Shown here piece after piece: positions 35,213 to 44,106 of a stretch of 64,000 bases of DNA. This DNA comes from Kumtagia sp963829135 (lineage in GTDB: Bacteria; Pseudomonadota; Alphaproteobacteria; Rhizobiales; Rhizobiaceae), in NCBI GenBank assembly GCA_963829135.1, contig CAWHHO010000008.1, positions 558,001-622,000 on the forward strand, given 5' to 3'. How positions within the stretch are numbered: position 1 is the first letter of the stretch; every line of letters starts with the position of its first letter. The notes beneath the pieces were generated by a model. It worked only from the letters and a program-made list of their open reading frames with translations. It was not told where the DNA came from and did no database searches. A program made the position numbers and the translations under genes.

Positions 35213-35977
35213 TCATTTCGTCCAGGGCACTTCCGGGCTTTGAAGGATGGTTGCGCCGAGAATAGGCCCGGGCAATCCGTCCTTGCTCACCGACTGCAGC
35301 AGGGCGGCGCAACCTTGTTTCTTGGTGATCTCGCTTGCCGGCATTTCGAAACGCGCTGGTTCGCCATGCCACATACCAGCTGTCTGAACACCTGTGACAG
35401 CGTTCCAGTAGGTAACCATGCTGCCGCCATTCTCGCCGCGCTCGATTGCAACCGGCTTGGCAGCATCGAAATAAACCAGCACCAGATGCGCCTGGCTATC
35501 GGCCGGGCCTGCGCCCGCCTCGATGACGATGCTCTCGCCCTCCTGCTTGGCGGTGATGCCCACGGACATTCCTTTTCCGGAGTTCGCTAGGGTATCGAGT
35601 GTCCCGGTTATGGCGGTGCGCTTCGCCCCATTGACGTGAACGCGGCCGTTGATCACCGCCTGGGGCGTGTAGACGGAGCGCACCCCGAACGAGCGGCTGT
35701 AATCGCGCTGGCGCTCGGTATTTTCCGGGCGTGCCATCGTATCGCGCCAGCCGAGATAGTCCCAGTAGTCCACATGGTAGGCAAGGGCGACCACGTCGCC
35801 CTTGGCGACCATCTCTGCAAACACCGCATCGGCGGGAGGACAGGAACTGCAGCCCTGGCTGGTGAACAGCTCGACCACGCCCAGCGGTTTCTTCGATTCG
35901 GCCGCCGCGACACCAGCTGTCAGCCCGGTCACGACCAGCGCGCAGGCTGCCAATCTGGTCAGAGTTTCGCGCTTCAT
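35213..35977 (-). CDS. DUF1223 family exported protein (thioredoxin-like motif)
   Basis: 254 residues. Signal peptide ends at AGVAAAES near residue 26. The mature protein starts with VVELFTSQGCSSCPPADAVF: the CSSC pair sits in a thioredoxin-like fold typical of DUF1223. A YWDYLGWRDTMARP motif and YTPQAVINGRVHVNG follow. Likely periplasmic and possibly redox active; function unknown. It is followed downstream by no gene on the same strand. Confidence 0.88.
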   Translation of the reverse strand: MKRETLTRLAACALVVTGLTAGVAAAESKKPLGVVELFTSQGCSSCPPADAVFAEMVAKGDVVALAYHVDYWDYLGWRDTMARPENTERQRDYSRSFGVRSVYTPQAVINGRVHVNGAKRTAITGTLDTLANSGKGMSVGITAKQEGESIVIEAGAGPADSQAHLVLVYFDAAKPVAIERGENGGSMVTYWNAVTGVQTAGMWHGEPARFEMPASEITKKQGCAALLQSVSKDGLPGPILGATILQSPEVPWTK

Positions 35978-36090
35978 GATGATTCCGGATGCCTCACCGG
36001 TGGTGCCGGTTTATGCTTTTATGAGAGCGACAATAGGCAGAAGCGTTTTTCAACGGGAAGTCACGTTGCGGTGAGAAACGGAGCAGCGCC

Positions 36091-36670
36091 ATGAATACGG
36101 ATCTTTTCGCCTCTGTCGATCTCTACTGCGAACGCACCGGACCGGAAGTATGGACAGAGCCGGTTATGTGCACACCAATCTCGCTTTCGTAGCAACAGGA
36201 ATATGGGGCGTTTACGAGGTGCGCAAGCGCTCTGCAGGTACCGCTGCGGAAGCATTGGCGTGGTGGGTTGCGGCGATCGGCATCGGTTCGGCGATCTTTC
36301 ATACCTTCGCCAACACGCTAACCATCTGGGCGTACGTGATGCCGATTGCCGGCTTTACGCTGGCCTATACGATCTTCACCCTGCGGCGTTTCGTTGGAAT
36401 GTTCTGGGGCAGAACCCTCGCCGTCTTCTTCGATTTCTACGCAGTCGCCGGTCCCTGATCTTCTTCGGGATTCCGACGATCCGTAGCCGCAGTCCCGCTA
36501 GTTGGTATAACATCGCGCTGCCTGCATCTTCGCCTGCGCGGTCACCTTCCGAATAATCGATCCGAGGGTCTGTGAAGCGTTCCCGCTCGGCACGCACTTC
36601 GTTTGGCGCACGGTGAACGGGCTGATGCTCGGCGTCGTACTGGCAGCTGGGGGCGCGGTATTGAGCACCC
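36091..36670 (+). pseudogene. Ceramidase-family membrane protein, decayed by several frameshifts
   Basis: Fragments of one alkaline ceramidase-like protein occur in successive frames. 36091-36165 encodes MNTDLFASVDLYCERTGPE. 36170-36455 (other frame) encodes TNLAFVATGIWGVYEVRKRS, the AIFHTFANTLTIWA motif and RRFVGMFWGRTLAVFF. After a further shift come LIFFGIPT and WYNIALPA, and the last frame gives VCEAFPLGTHFVWRTVNGL, the conserved metal-site end of the family. At least three indels are needed, so this is a genuine pseudogene rather than a single read error. The sequence is otherwise well preserved, so the loss appears recent. Confidence 0.8.
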
Positions 36671-36686
36671 CAGCGGCTACAGAAAG

Positions 36687-36713
36687 GCCGCAGTCACGAT
36701 GGGCGACTGCGGC
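36687..36713 (-). terminator. Hairpin terminator after acnA
   Basis: A 9-bp perfect stem (GCCGCAGTC at 36687-36695 with GACTGCGGC at 36705-36713) and a 9-base loop lie 24 bases beyond the acnA stop on the minus strand. The following sense sequence has only a short CTTTCT tract, so termination would be moderately efficient. Confidence 0.55.
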
Positions 36714-36737
36714 TTGATCGTTGCGGGGATCGCAGCG

Positions 36738-39428
36738 TTACGCAGCCAGATCGCGCAGCACATATTGCAGGATGCCGCCGCTCTTGAAGTAGTCGAGTTC
36801 GTCGACAGTATCGATGCGGCAAAGGATAGGCACGTCCTTGACGCTGCCGTCGGCAAACGTAACCCTGGCGACCATCTTCTGGCGCGGGCGGATATTCTCC
36901 AGCCCGTCGATCGTCACGGTCTCATCGCCCTTCAGGCCGATCGTGTGCCAGGATGTGCCTTCCTCGAAGACGAAGGGGATGACGCCCATGCCAACCAGGT
37001 TGGAACGATGAATCCGTTCGAAGGACTGCGCGATGACGGCCTTTACGCCGAGAAGATTGGTGCCCTTCGCCGCCCAGTCGCGCGACGAGCCGTTGCCATA
37101 TTCGATGCCGGCGAAGATCACCAGCGGGACGCCCTCGCGTTTGTATTCCATTGCGGCGTCGTAGATCGACATTTCCTCTTTCGACGGATAGTGGATCGTG
37201 TAGCCGCCTTCGCGCCCATTCTCGCCGAGCATGTGGTTGCGAATGCGGATATTTGCGAAAGTGCCGCGCATCATCACCTCGTGATTGCCGCGCCGCGTGC
37301 CGTACTGATTGAAGTCGGCAACGCCGACGCCATGGTCTGTGAGGTATTTGCCGGCCGGCGATGCTGCCTTGATCGAACCCGCCGGCGAGATGTGGTCGGT
37401 GGTAATCTTGTCGCCGAACAGGCCTAGAATGCGCGCACCCCTGATCGTTCCTATATCGCCTGCCTTGCGTCCCATACCGACGAAATAGGGCGGGTTCTGC
37501 ACATAGGTCGAATCGTCGTCCCAATCGTAGGTCTGGCCCTCCGGCGCCTGCACCTTCTGCCAGTTCTCGTCACCCTTGAAGACATCGGCGTATTTGCGCG
37601 CGAATAGCTCCCGCGTAACATTTTTCTCGATGAACTCATTGATCTCGGTGGATGTCGGCCAGATATCGCGCAGGTAGACGGGCTTGCCATCACTGCCCTC
37701 GCCAAGCGGTTCGTGGGTGAGGTCCCTGGTCACGGTGCCGGCCAAGGCGTGCGCGACGACTAGCGGCGGAGATGCAAGATAGTTTGCCTGGACGTCAGGT
37801 GAAACACGGCCTTCGAAATTGCGGTTACCGGACAGCACAGCGGCAGCGATCAGGCCCTTGTCGTTTATCGTCTTGGAGATCGGCGCCGGAAGCGGGCCGG
37901 AATTGCCGATGCAGGTGGTGCAGCCGAAACCGACGAGGTTGAAGCCGATCTGGTCGAGCTCCTTCTGCAGGCCCGAACTCTCCAGATATTCGGCGACCAC
38001 TTGCGACCCCGGCGCCAGCGATGTCTTGACCCAGGGCTTCTGTTTGAGGCCGAGGCGGTTGGCGTTGCGGGCCAACAGTCCCGCGCCGATCAGTACGCTC
38101 GGGTTCGAAGTATTGGTGCACGAGGTGATTGCGGCGATAACCACGTCGCCATGACCGATATCGAAATCCTCGCCCTCGACGGGGTAGCGTTTGAAAGTGT
38201 CGACGGTCTTGCGGTATTCCTTCTCCATGGCTGCGGCAAAACCCGCGGCGATGCCCGGCAACGCTACGCGGCCTTCGGGCCTCTTCGGCCCGGCCATGGA
38301 CGGCACCACGTCGCCAAGATCCAGTTCCAGCAGGTCGGTGAACACTGGATCGGCAGAGGTGCGGTCGCGCCACATGCCCTGTGCCCTGGCGTAGGCTTCG
38401 ACCAGCGCGATGCGGCTTTCCGAGCGTCCTGACATGGTGAGATAGCGCACCGTCTCGGCGTCGACGGGGAAGAATCCACAGGTGGCGCCGTATTCCGGCG
38501 CCATATTCCCGATCGTCGCGCGGTCGGCCAGCGTCATGTTGGAGAGGCCGGGACCGAAGAACTCGACGAACTTGCCGACGACACCCTTCTTGCGCAGCAT
38601 CTGCGTCACCGTAAGCACCAGATCCGTCGCGGTAACACCCTCCTGCAGGCGGCCTGTGAGGCGGAAGCCGATCACTTCCGGCAACAGCATGGATACCGGC
38701 TGGCCGAGCATGGCGGCTTCGGCCTCGATGCCGCCGACGCCCCATCCCAGAACGCCAAGGCCGTTGATCATCGTGGTATGAGAGTCCGTACCGACGCAGG
38801 TATCCGGATAGGCGGTGGTCTCGCCGTCCTCGGTGTTCGTCCACACGACCTGGCCGAGATATTCGAGGTTCACCTGATGGCAGATGCCGGTGCCGGGCGG
38901 CACGACGCGGAAATTGCGGAAAGCCTGCTGGCCCCATTTCAGGAACTTGTAGCGTTCCTGATTGCGCTCATATTCGAGCTCGACGTTGCGCGCGAAGGCC
39001 ATAGGTGAGCCGAATTCATCGACGATGACCGAGTGATCAATCACCAGATCGACGGGGACCAGCGGATTGATCTTCTGCGGGTCGCCACCGAGCGCCGCAA
39101 TGCCATCGCGCATGGCGGCGAGGTCGACCACGGCGGGAACGCCGGTGAAATCCTGCATCAGCACGCGGGCAGGGCGATAGGCGATCTCGACGCCGGCCGT
39201 TCCCTTGTCGTCCAGCCAGCCGGCGACAGCCCTTATGCTGTCCTTGGTGACGGAGCGGCCATCCTCGTTGCGCAGCAGGTTCTCCAGCAGCACCTTCATT
39301 GAGTAAGGAAGCCGCGAGATACCCGCGAGGCCGTTCTTCTCGGCCTCAATCAGGTTGTAGTAGACATATTCCTTCCCTCCTACCGTGAGGGTTGCCTGGC
39401 ATTTGAAACTGTCGATTGATTTGGACAC
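36738..39428 (-). CDS. acnA: Aconitate hydratase A
   Basis: 896 residues; isomerises citrate to isocitrate with a 4Fe-4S cluster. Cluster cysteines lie in ITSCTNTSNP and GFGCTTCIGNSGP; other landmarks are VCVGTDSHTTMINGLGVLG ('GTDSHTTMI' here) and, in the swivel domain, FAGIEYGNGSSRDWAAKG. The long open frame extends to 39677, but the GTG at 39426-39428 begins SKSIDSFKC, the usual family start; ATG at 39440 is an alternative. It lies divergent from ccmA. AcnA can also act as an RNA-binding iron sensor in some bacteria. Confidence 0.95.
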   Translation of the reverse strand: MSKSIDSFKCQATLTVGGKEYVYYNLIEAEKNGLAGISRLPYSMKVLLENLLRNEDGRSVTKDSIRAVAGWLDDKGTAGVEIAYRPARVLMQDFTGVPAVVDLAAMRDGIAALGGDPQKINPLVPVDLVIDHSVIVDEFGSPMAFARNVELEYERNQERYKFLKWGQQAFRNFRVVPPGTGICHQVNLEYLGQVVWTNTEDGETTAYPDTCVGTDSHTTMINGLGVLGWGVGGIEAEAAMLGQPVSMLLPEVIGFRLTGRLQEGVTATDLVLTVTQMLRKKGVVGKFVEFFGPGLSNMTLADRATIGNMAPEYGATCGFFPVDAETVRYLTMSGRSESRIALVEAYARAQGMWRDRTSADPVFTDLLELDLGDVVPSMAGPKRPEGRVALPGIAAGFAAAMEKEYRKTVDTFKRYPVEGEDFDIGHGDVVIAAITSCTNTSNPSVLIGAGLLARNANRLGLKQKPWVKTSLAPGSQVVAEYLESSGLQKELDQIGFNLVGFGCTTCIGNSGPLPAPISKTINDKGLIAAAVLSGNRNFEGRVSPDVQANYLASPPLVVAHALAGTVTRDLTHEPLGEGSDGKPVYLRDIWPTSTEINEFIEKNVTRELFARKYADVFKGDENWQKVQAPEGQTYDWDDDSTYVQNPPYFVGMGRKAGDIGTIRGARILGLFGDKITTDHISPAGSIKAASPAGKYLTDHGVGVADFNQYGTRRGNHEVMMRGTFANIRIRNHMLGENGREGGYTIHYPSKEEMSIYDAAMEYKREGVPLVIFAGIEYGNGSSRDWAAKGTNLLGVKAVIAQSFERIHRSNLVGMGVIPFVFEEGTSWHTIGLKGDETVTIDGLENIRPRQKMVARVTFADGSVKDVPILCRIDTVDELDYFKSGGILQYVLRDLAA

Positions 39429-39713
39429 GTGCGATCCCATTCTGGTCTGTTCTGTCGGCAGAGAACGGACTCCGATGGGCATGCATATCACGCGCAAAGG
39501 TGCGGGTACGGCCATTTCCGCTGTCCGCTCCCAAGCGACCCGGCCGTTCAAGGCGGCGCGCGTGCTGGTCCGGCGCAAATTCGATCTCCGCGCCGACCGC
39601 TGGCACGGTTCTTCCGGATATAGAGAAATTTCTGGAATAGTTCTAGACACGCAATGGCCATTTTTGCTGCGCCGCACAGACCATTCGGCGAGTCGGGCGG
39701 GGAAGGGGATTGA

Positions 39714-40319
39714 ATGCGGCTGGTTGCCGAGGATCTGGCGGGCGCGCGCGGCGGCGAGATCGTCTTCGATGGCGTGTCCTTTGCACTTGCGGCTGGTGAC
39801 GCGCTGGTCATCACAGGACCGAACGGCTCAGGCAAATCGACTCTGCTCCGCATCGTTGCGGGCCTCTTGCCAGCAGCGTCGGGGCGGATCGAATTCGAAG
39901 TATCCGACACTTGGCCCGCGCTTGCCGCGGCATCGCACTATCTTGGCCACCAGAACGCCATGAAGACGGCAATGACCGTGGCTGAGAATCTGGCGTTCTG
40001 GCGGGATTTTCTGGGGTCTTCGCGGCTATCGCTTGCCGCGGCGCTGGATGCCGTCGGACTGGACGGGCTCGGCCATCTGCCATTCTCCGTGCTGTCGACA
40101 GGCCAGAAGCGCCGCGCCGCCATCGCGCGGCTGATCATCTCCCACCGGCCTGTCTGGCTCCTCGACGAACCGACATCCGGGCTGGATGCCGAATCCGAAG
40201 CGCGCTTTACGAAACTGATGGAAAATCATCTAGCCGCCGCCGGCATTGTTATCGCCGCTACGCATCAGCCGCTGGGGTTGGCCGGCGCGCGTGAGCTGCG
40301 GCTGGGCGAGGTTGAATGA
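39714..40319 (+). CDS. ccmA: Haem exporter ATP-binding protein CcmA
   Basis: 201 residues; the ATPase of the CcmABCD complex of cytochrome c maturation (System I), which releases haem-loaded CcmE. Walker A GPNGSGKSTLLR near residue 36, ABC signature LSTGQKRRAAIARL near 126, and Walker B VWLLDEPTSGLD near 147. It is separated from ccmB by a 186-bp palindromic repeat, whereas these two genes are usually adjacent or overlapping. Confidence 0.96.
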   Translation: MRLVAEDLAGARGGEIVFDGVSFALAAGDALVITGPNGSGKSTLLRIVAGLLPAASGRIEFEVSDTWPALAAASHYLGHQNAMKTAMTVAENLAFWRDFLGSSRLSLAAALDAVGLDGLGHLPFSVLSTGQKRRAAIARLIISHRPVWLLDEPTSGLDAESEARFTKLMENHLAAAGIVIAATHQPLGLAGARELRLGEVE

Positions 40320-40335
40320 CCCTGCGCTCCGTCCA

Positions 40336-40521
40336 ACACCCCTCATCCGACCTCGCTTCGCTCGGCCACCTTCTCCCACAAAGGGAGAAGGTAAGGCACT
40401 GCATTGCCGCCTGCGCAAGTTCTCCAACGATGATGATTGGCGGAAGCTGCACTACGGCTCCCACCTTCTCCCCTCTTGTGGGAGAAGGTGGCCGAGCGAA
40501 GCGAGGTCGGATGAGGGGTGT
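40336..40521. repeat. RIME-like palindromic repeat between ccmA and ccmB
   Basis: A perfect 46-bp inverted repeat: arm 1 at 40336-40381, arm 2 at 40476-40521, with about 94 bases between. The arms begin ACACCCCTCATCCGACC and contain the CCACCTTCTCCC block that I associate with rhizobial intergenic mosaic elements (RIME) and related palindromes. The perfect arms suggest a recent arrival. It lies wholly between the ccmA stop and the ccmB start and could form a large hairpin in the transcript. Confidence 0.75.
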
Positions 40522-40556
40522 TTCAGCTTGGCAATATATTCAACTGGCTTGCACCA

Positions 40557-41219
40557 ATGCTAGCCCTCTTCCTGCGAGACCTTCGCCTGGGTATCCGCGC
40601 CGGCGGCGGGGCGTTGACCGGCGTTGTGTTCTTCCTCGCGGTGGTGGCGACAATCCCCTTTGGGGTCGGGCCCGATCTCGATCTGCTTGCCCGCATCGGG
40701 CCGGCAATCCTATGGATCGGCGCGCTGCTTGCCTCGCTTTTGGGCCTCGACCGCCTGTTCCAGGCAGACCGCGAGGACGGGTCGCTCGATCTGCTGGTTC
40801 TCGCCGACCACCAGCACATGCTGCCGCTCACGGTCTTCGTCAAATGCGTAGCTCACTGGACTGCCAGCGTGTTGCCTCTGGTGATTGCCTCGCCGTTGCT
40901 CGGCCTGTTCATGAATGTCGAGCCGGCGGGCTTGGCGGCTGCCGTCCTGACCTTGCTTGCCGGCACGCCTGCAATCACCTTCGTTGGCGCGGCGGGCGCT
41001 GCAGTTTCCGTGGCCTTGCCGCGCGGTGGCCTGATGATCTCGGTGCTGGTGCTGCCTTTGGCGATACCTGTCCTTATCTTCGGCGTCTCGGCCACCTATG
41101 GCGCGATCAACAATCCGGCGCCGTTCCTGCCGCCCTTTCTCATCCTGTGCGCGCTGACGCTGTTTCTGGCCGTCGTCGGCCCGATGGCGGCTGCGGCAGC
41201 ACTGCGCCATGCCGATTAG
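40557..41219 (+). CDS. ccmB: Haem exporter membrane protein CcmB
   Basis: 220 residues with six membrane helices. CcmB landmarks: N-terminal LALFLRDLRLGIRAGGGAL, the segment LDRLFQADREDGSLDLL near residue 65 that contacts CcmA, and the later GAAGAAVSVALPRGG. The ATG at 40557 is chosen over one at 40518 because the latter lies inside the palindromic repeat. Works with CcmA, CcmC and CcmD in the inner membrane. Confidence 0.95.
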   Translation: MLALFLRDLRLGIRAGGGALTGVVFFLAVVATIPFGVGPDLDLLARIGPAILWIGALLASLLGLDRLFQADREDGSLDLLVLADHQHMLPLTVFVKCVAHWTASVLPLVIASPLLGLFMNVEPAGLAAAVLTLLAGTPAITFVGAAGAAVSVALPRGGLMISVLVLPLAIPVLIFGVSATYGAINNPAPFLPPFLILCALTLFLAVVGPMAAAAALRHAD

Positions 41220-41333
41220 CCGATCACAAAGCCGCCTCACTTTGCGTGAATTGCAGGATACCGCTTAGACTTCCATGGAGCGAGCCTTGATCACGCGACG
41301 GAACAAACGTTTGCACAGCTGGGAATCGCTGCC
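41220..41333 (+). other. Position where ccmC is expected; gene absent
   Basis: In related genomes the System I order is ccmA-ccmB-ccmC-ccmD-ccmG. Here only 114 bases lie between the ccmB stop and ccmD. They carry no part of CcmC that I can recognise in any frame (no haem-binding WWD motif, no membrane helices). Confidence 0.7.
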
Positions 41334-41504
41334 ATGAGTGCTCATGCGCTTTATGTGACGGCCGCCTATGCCTCGTCGGTGGTCGTGCTTGCAGCGTTGA
41401 TCGGCTGGATCCTGTTCGACAGTCACGCCCGAAAACGCGAGCTTGCTGAGCTTGACTCCGATGGTGTGCGACGGCGTTCCGATAAATCCGGTAGCGGGCA
41501 ATGA
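41334..41504 (+). CDS. ccmD: Haem exporter protein CcmD
   Basis: 56 residues. One membrane helix (residues about 8-28: AAYASSVVVLAALIGWIL) then a basic, charged tail (DSHARKRELAELD), the standard CcmD design. It holds CcmE and the CcmABC complex together. Its stop overlaps the ccmG start by ATGA, which supports the reading and the start at 41334. Confidence 0.88.
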   Translation: MSAHALYVTAAYASSVVVLAALIGWILFDSHARKRELAELDSDGVRRRSDKSGSGQ

Positions 41505-42079
41505 CGGCCGAGCCGGAAGGCCAAAGGCGCTCGCGCAAGGTGGTGGCGATGCTGCCGCTGACGATCTTCCTGGGTTTGGCCGGCGTTTTCATGTCGCAGC
41601 TGCTTTCGGGGCGCGACACCTCTACGGTCCCCTCGGCCTTGATCGGCTCGGCCGCGCCTCAGACCAATCTGCCCCCAATCGAAGGTCTCGGCATACCCGG
41701 CCTCGATTCAAAGGCATTTGCAGGCAAGGTCACCCTGGTGAATGTCTGGGCGTCATGGTGCGCGCCCTGTCGCGAGGAGCATCCGCTCCTGCTGCAATTG
41801 TCGAAGGACAAGCGCTTTCAAATCGCCGGGCTGAACTACAAGGACAATCCCGAAAATGCCCGCCGCTTTCTCGGCGAACTTGGCAATCCATTTGCATCTG
41901 CCGGAGCCGACCAGAACGGCCGCGCGGCAATCAATTGGGGCGTCTACGGTGTGCCGGAGACGTTTCTCGTCGGCCGCGACGGCAAGATCCTGTACAAGCA
42001 CGTTGGCCCGCTTGATGCGAAAAGCGCGCGGACTGTGCTCATGTCCGAGATCGAAAAGGCTCTATCGGCGCCCAACTGA
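41501..42079 (+). CDS. ccmG: Thiol:disulfide interchange protein CcmG/DsbE
   Basis: 192 residues. One N-terminal anchor (LPLTIFLGLAGVFMSQLL) then a periplasmic thioredoxin fold with the active site NVWASWCAPCREEHPLLL near residue 85 and a cis-Pro in YGVPETFLVG near 155. It reduces apocytochrome c thiols before haem ligation. Translationally coupled to ccmD. Confidence 0.95.
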   Translation: MTAEPEGQRRSRKVVAMLPLTIFLGLAGVFMSQLLSGRDTSTVPSALIGSAAPQTNLPPIEGLGIPGLDSKAFAGKVTLVNVWASWCAPCREEHPLLLQLSKDKRFQIAGLNYKDNPENARRFLGELGNPFASAGADQNGRAAINWGVYGVPETFLVGRDGKILYKHVGPLDAKSARTVLMSEIEKALSAPN

Positions 42080-42098
42080 GCCCGGTATTTTTGTCGGC

Positions 42099-43154
42099 AT
42101 GGCCGATCCCGATCCTTCAAGAATTCGTGCGCATTTTCTTGGGCAGGCGGAGGCGTGCGATCAGCTTGGTTCGCCCTTTACGGCGCGGCTCTGCCGCGTT
42201 CTCGCAGACAGCCTCGACCGTTCGACCGTAACCGGGAGCCGTATCCTCGACTGGCCGGGGCATCCCACGGCCGATGCGCTGTCGCTGCGATTGTGCGGAG
42301 CGCTGCACCGCCTTGTGCTGACGCATTCCGACGCGACCCTCGAAATGGCCTTTCCGCCGAACGCGACGGACGAGGCTTCATTACGCGCGGCGCTGCATGC
42401 TGCGTTCGCTCGCTGCGACGATTACCTGTGCGCGGCGTTGGAAGGCCCGCCGCAGACCAACGAGATCGCCCGCTCGGCAATGCTGCTTCCCGGTTTCATG
42501 GCGATCGCCCGGCAATATGAACTGCCATTGCGCATTCACGAGATCGGCTCCAGCGCCGGGCTTAATCTGTTGTTCGACCGCTTCCACTATCGCTACGGCG
42601 GTATCGAGGTTGGCGAACCGGCTTCACCGGTCCGGCTCGCGCCGGAGGTGAGGGGTGAGCCGCCGCCAGTCGACGGAAAGCTGACCGTAATGAGCCGGCA
42701 GGGATCGGACATCGCGCCGGTGGATATCACGGATGAAGCGCAACGGTTGAGATTGCGCTCGTTCGTCTGGGCCGACCAGACGCTACGGCTGCAGCGGCTG
42801 GACGCGGCGATCGATCTTATGCAGCGAGAGCGGTTCAGGGTTGTCCGCCAGAGTGCCGGCGATTTCGTCCGACACGCCCTGGCGACGCTGCCGAGGAGCG
42901 GCACTGTGTTTGTGCTTTTTCACTCGATCATGTGGCAATACATGCCGGAGGAGGAGCGTGGCCGCATCGAAAAGCTGCTGGTTTCAGCAGGTGCATCGGA
43001 TGAGGCGCCGATTGCCTGGCTGCGCATGGAGCCGCTGGATTCGCGCCAGCCGCATGCGACGCTCAGCGTGACAACATGGCCGGGGGGAGAAACAAGACGC
43101 CTCGCCCATTGCGACTACCATGGCCGCTGGATCGCATGGCTCGGATCAGAATGA
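42099..43154 (+). CDS. DUF2332 family protein
   Basis: 351 residues. DUF2332 landmarks: IRAHFLGQAEACDQLGSPFTARL at the N terminus (given in part), LHEIGSSAGLNL-type motif (HEIGSSAGLNLLFD near residue 148), and the C-terminal VFVLFHSIMWQYMPEEER. The GSSAGLNL glycine loop recalls SAM-binding methyltransferase folds, but activity is unproven. ATG at 42099, 19 bases after ccmG; possibly co-transcribed. Confidence 0.85.
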   Translation: MADPDPSRIRAHFLGQAEACDQLGSPFTARLCRVLADSLDRSTVTGSRILDWPGHPTADALSLRLCGALHRLVLTHSDATLEMAFPPNATDEASLRAALHAAFARCDDYLCAALEGPPQTNEIARSAMLLPGFMAIARQYELPLRIHEIGSSAGLNLLFDRFHYRYGGIEVGEPASPVRLAPEVRGEPPPVDGKLTVMSRQGSDIAPVDITDEAQRLRLRSFVWADQTLRLQRLDAAIDLMQRERFRVVRQSAGDFVRHALATLPRSGTVFVLFHSIMWQYMPEEERGRIEKLLVSAGASDEAPIAWLRMEPLDSRQPHATLSVTTWPGGETRRLAHCDYHGRWIAWLGSE

Positions 43155-43156
43155 TG

Positions 43157-43185
43157 AAGGCGTCCGCCGGTCGGCGAACGCCTTT
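43157..43185. terminator. Bidirectional terminator between DUF2332 and DUF1127-like genes
   Basis: AAGGCGT-CCGCC and GGCG-AACGCCTT arms form a 12-13 bp stem with a small internal mismatch just after the DUF2332 stop, followed by a short T tract. It sits between convergent genes and can serve both. Confidence 0.65.
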
Positions 43186-43210
43186 CAGGTTGCCTGGACA
43201 ACAGTACGGA

Positions 43211-43378
43211 TTAACGGCCGTACACTTCCTTGTATGCGTGGTGCAGCATGTCGGTACGGCTGCCATTGATGTCGGCTAGGTCGCGGCTGGACATGCCCAT
43301 GATCTCATCGACCAGCTGGTTGTAGCGGCGGCGCTTGGCCATACGATCACGCGTGGTATTGATCAGCGTGGAAAACAT
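43211..43378 (-). CDS. DUF1127-like small protein
   Basis: 55 residues: short Arg/Lys-rich helix (RDRMAKRRRYNQLVDEI), then a second helix beginning MSSRDLADINGSRTDM, which matches the DUF1127 pattern 'xMSDRELxDIGLxRxDI'. Small DUF1127 proteins are common in rhizobia; some affect RNA turnover or phosphate and stress responses. Start ATG at 43376-43378. Soluble, basic; ends in a TTA-encoded stop before a shared terminator. Confidence 0.75.
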   Translation of the reverse strand: MFSTLINTTRDRMAKRRRYNQLVDEIMGMSSRDLADINGSRTDMLHHAYKEVYGR

Positions 43379-43532
43379 TATGAGGACCCTTTAGGTAAGC
43401 CGCGCTTCGGCGGCTGGGTTGTTCCTCCCTCACGCCAATAAATTGGCATGATCCCAGCGCATTGCAACGGGTCATGTTGCAATGCAGCAATGCTTTGGGC
43501 GCATGGCGCATCGCTCTGAAATTAACGGCTTT

Positions 43533-44063
43533 TTAAAGTTGCCGAACGAAGCCGATGAAGTCGACGAGGCAGGCGCGCATGCGCTCCTGCCATGCCGGGT
43601 CGTCCAAAACCTCTGCGAACTCCGTCTGCTTGCGGCCCAGCAACGGCACCTCTAGTTCCGGCCCGGGAAACAACGCGAACGACATCGTCTTTAGCACTTC
43701 ACGCAAAGCATCGCGCACGAACAGCGACCTGTGCGAGGCGTGCACCAGCATTGCCGGCTTGCCGACAGCGGCAGCTCCGGACACCAGCCAGTCCAGAGCA
43801 TTCTTCAGCCCGCCGGGAACGCCATGGGCATATTCCGGGCACGAAAGGATCAGGCCATCAGCACGGTCGATGTAATTGTTGAGGTCCAGCACCAATGGTG
43901 GTGTGCCCTCGCCTTCATTGTCCGGATTGAAGATCGGCAAGGTCGTCAACCCATCATATAGATCAAGCGTGAATCCGGGCGGCACTTCGCGCGCCAAAGC
44001 TCGCAACAATGCGGTGTTGGTTGAGACAGCACGAAGACTGCCGGAGATGCCAAGAAATTTCAT
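43533..44063 (-). CDS. NADPH-dependent FMN reductase family protein
   Basis: 176 residues of the flavodoxin-like fold. The phosphate-binding loop of FMN is GISGSLRAVSTNTALLRAL near residue 6, followed by PIFNPDNE, and the flavin-contact PEYAHGVPGGLKNALDWL near residue 76 (typical ChrR/azoreductase group). It probably reduces quinones, chromate-like or azo compounds using NADPH. It stands alone between the DUF1127-like and DUF3422 genes. Confidence 0.9.
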   Translation of the reverse strand: MKFLGISGSLRAVSTNTALLRALAREVPPGFTLDLYDGLTTLPIFNPDNEGEGTPPLVLDLNNYIDRADGLILSCPEYAHGVPGGLKNALDWLVSGAAAVGKPAMLVHASHRSLFVRDALREVLKTMSFALFPGPELEVPLLGRKQTEFAEVLDDPAWQERMRACLVDFIGFVRQL

Positions 44064-44106
44064 GAAATCCTGCGTGGAAAGCTGGTTTCCAAGCGCGCTT
44101 CTCGCC

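Noticed and set aside
37825..38937. Second minus-strand frame of 370 residues inside acnA
   Set aside because: Another frame of the certain acnA gene, Arg/Gly-rich with no motif.
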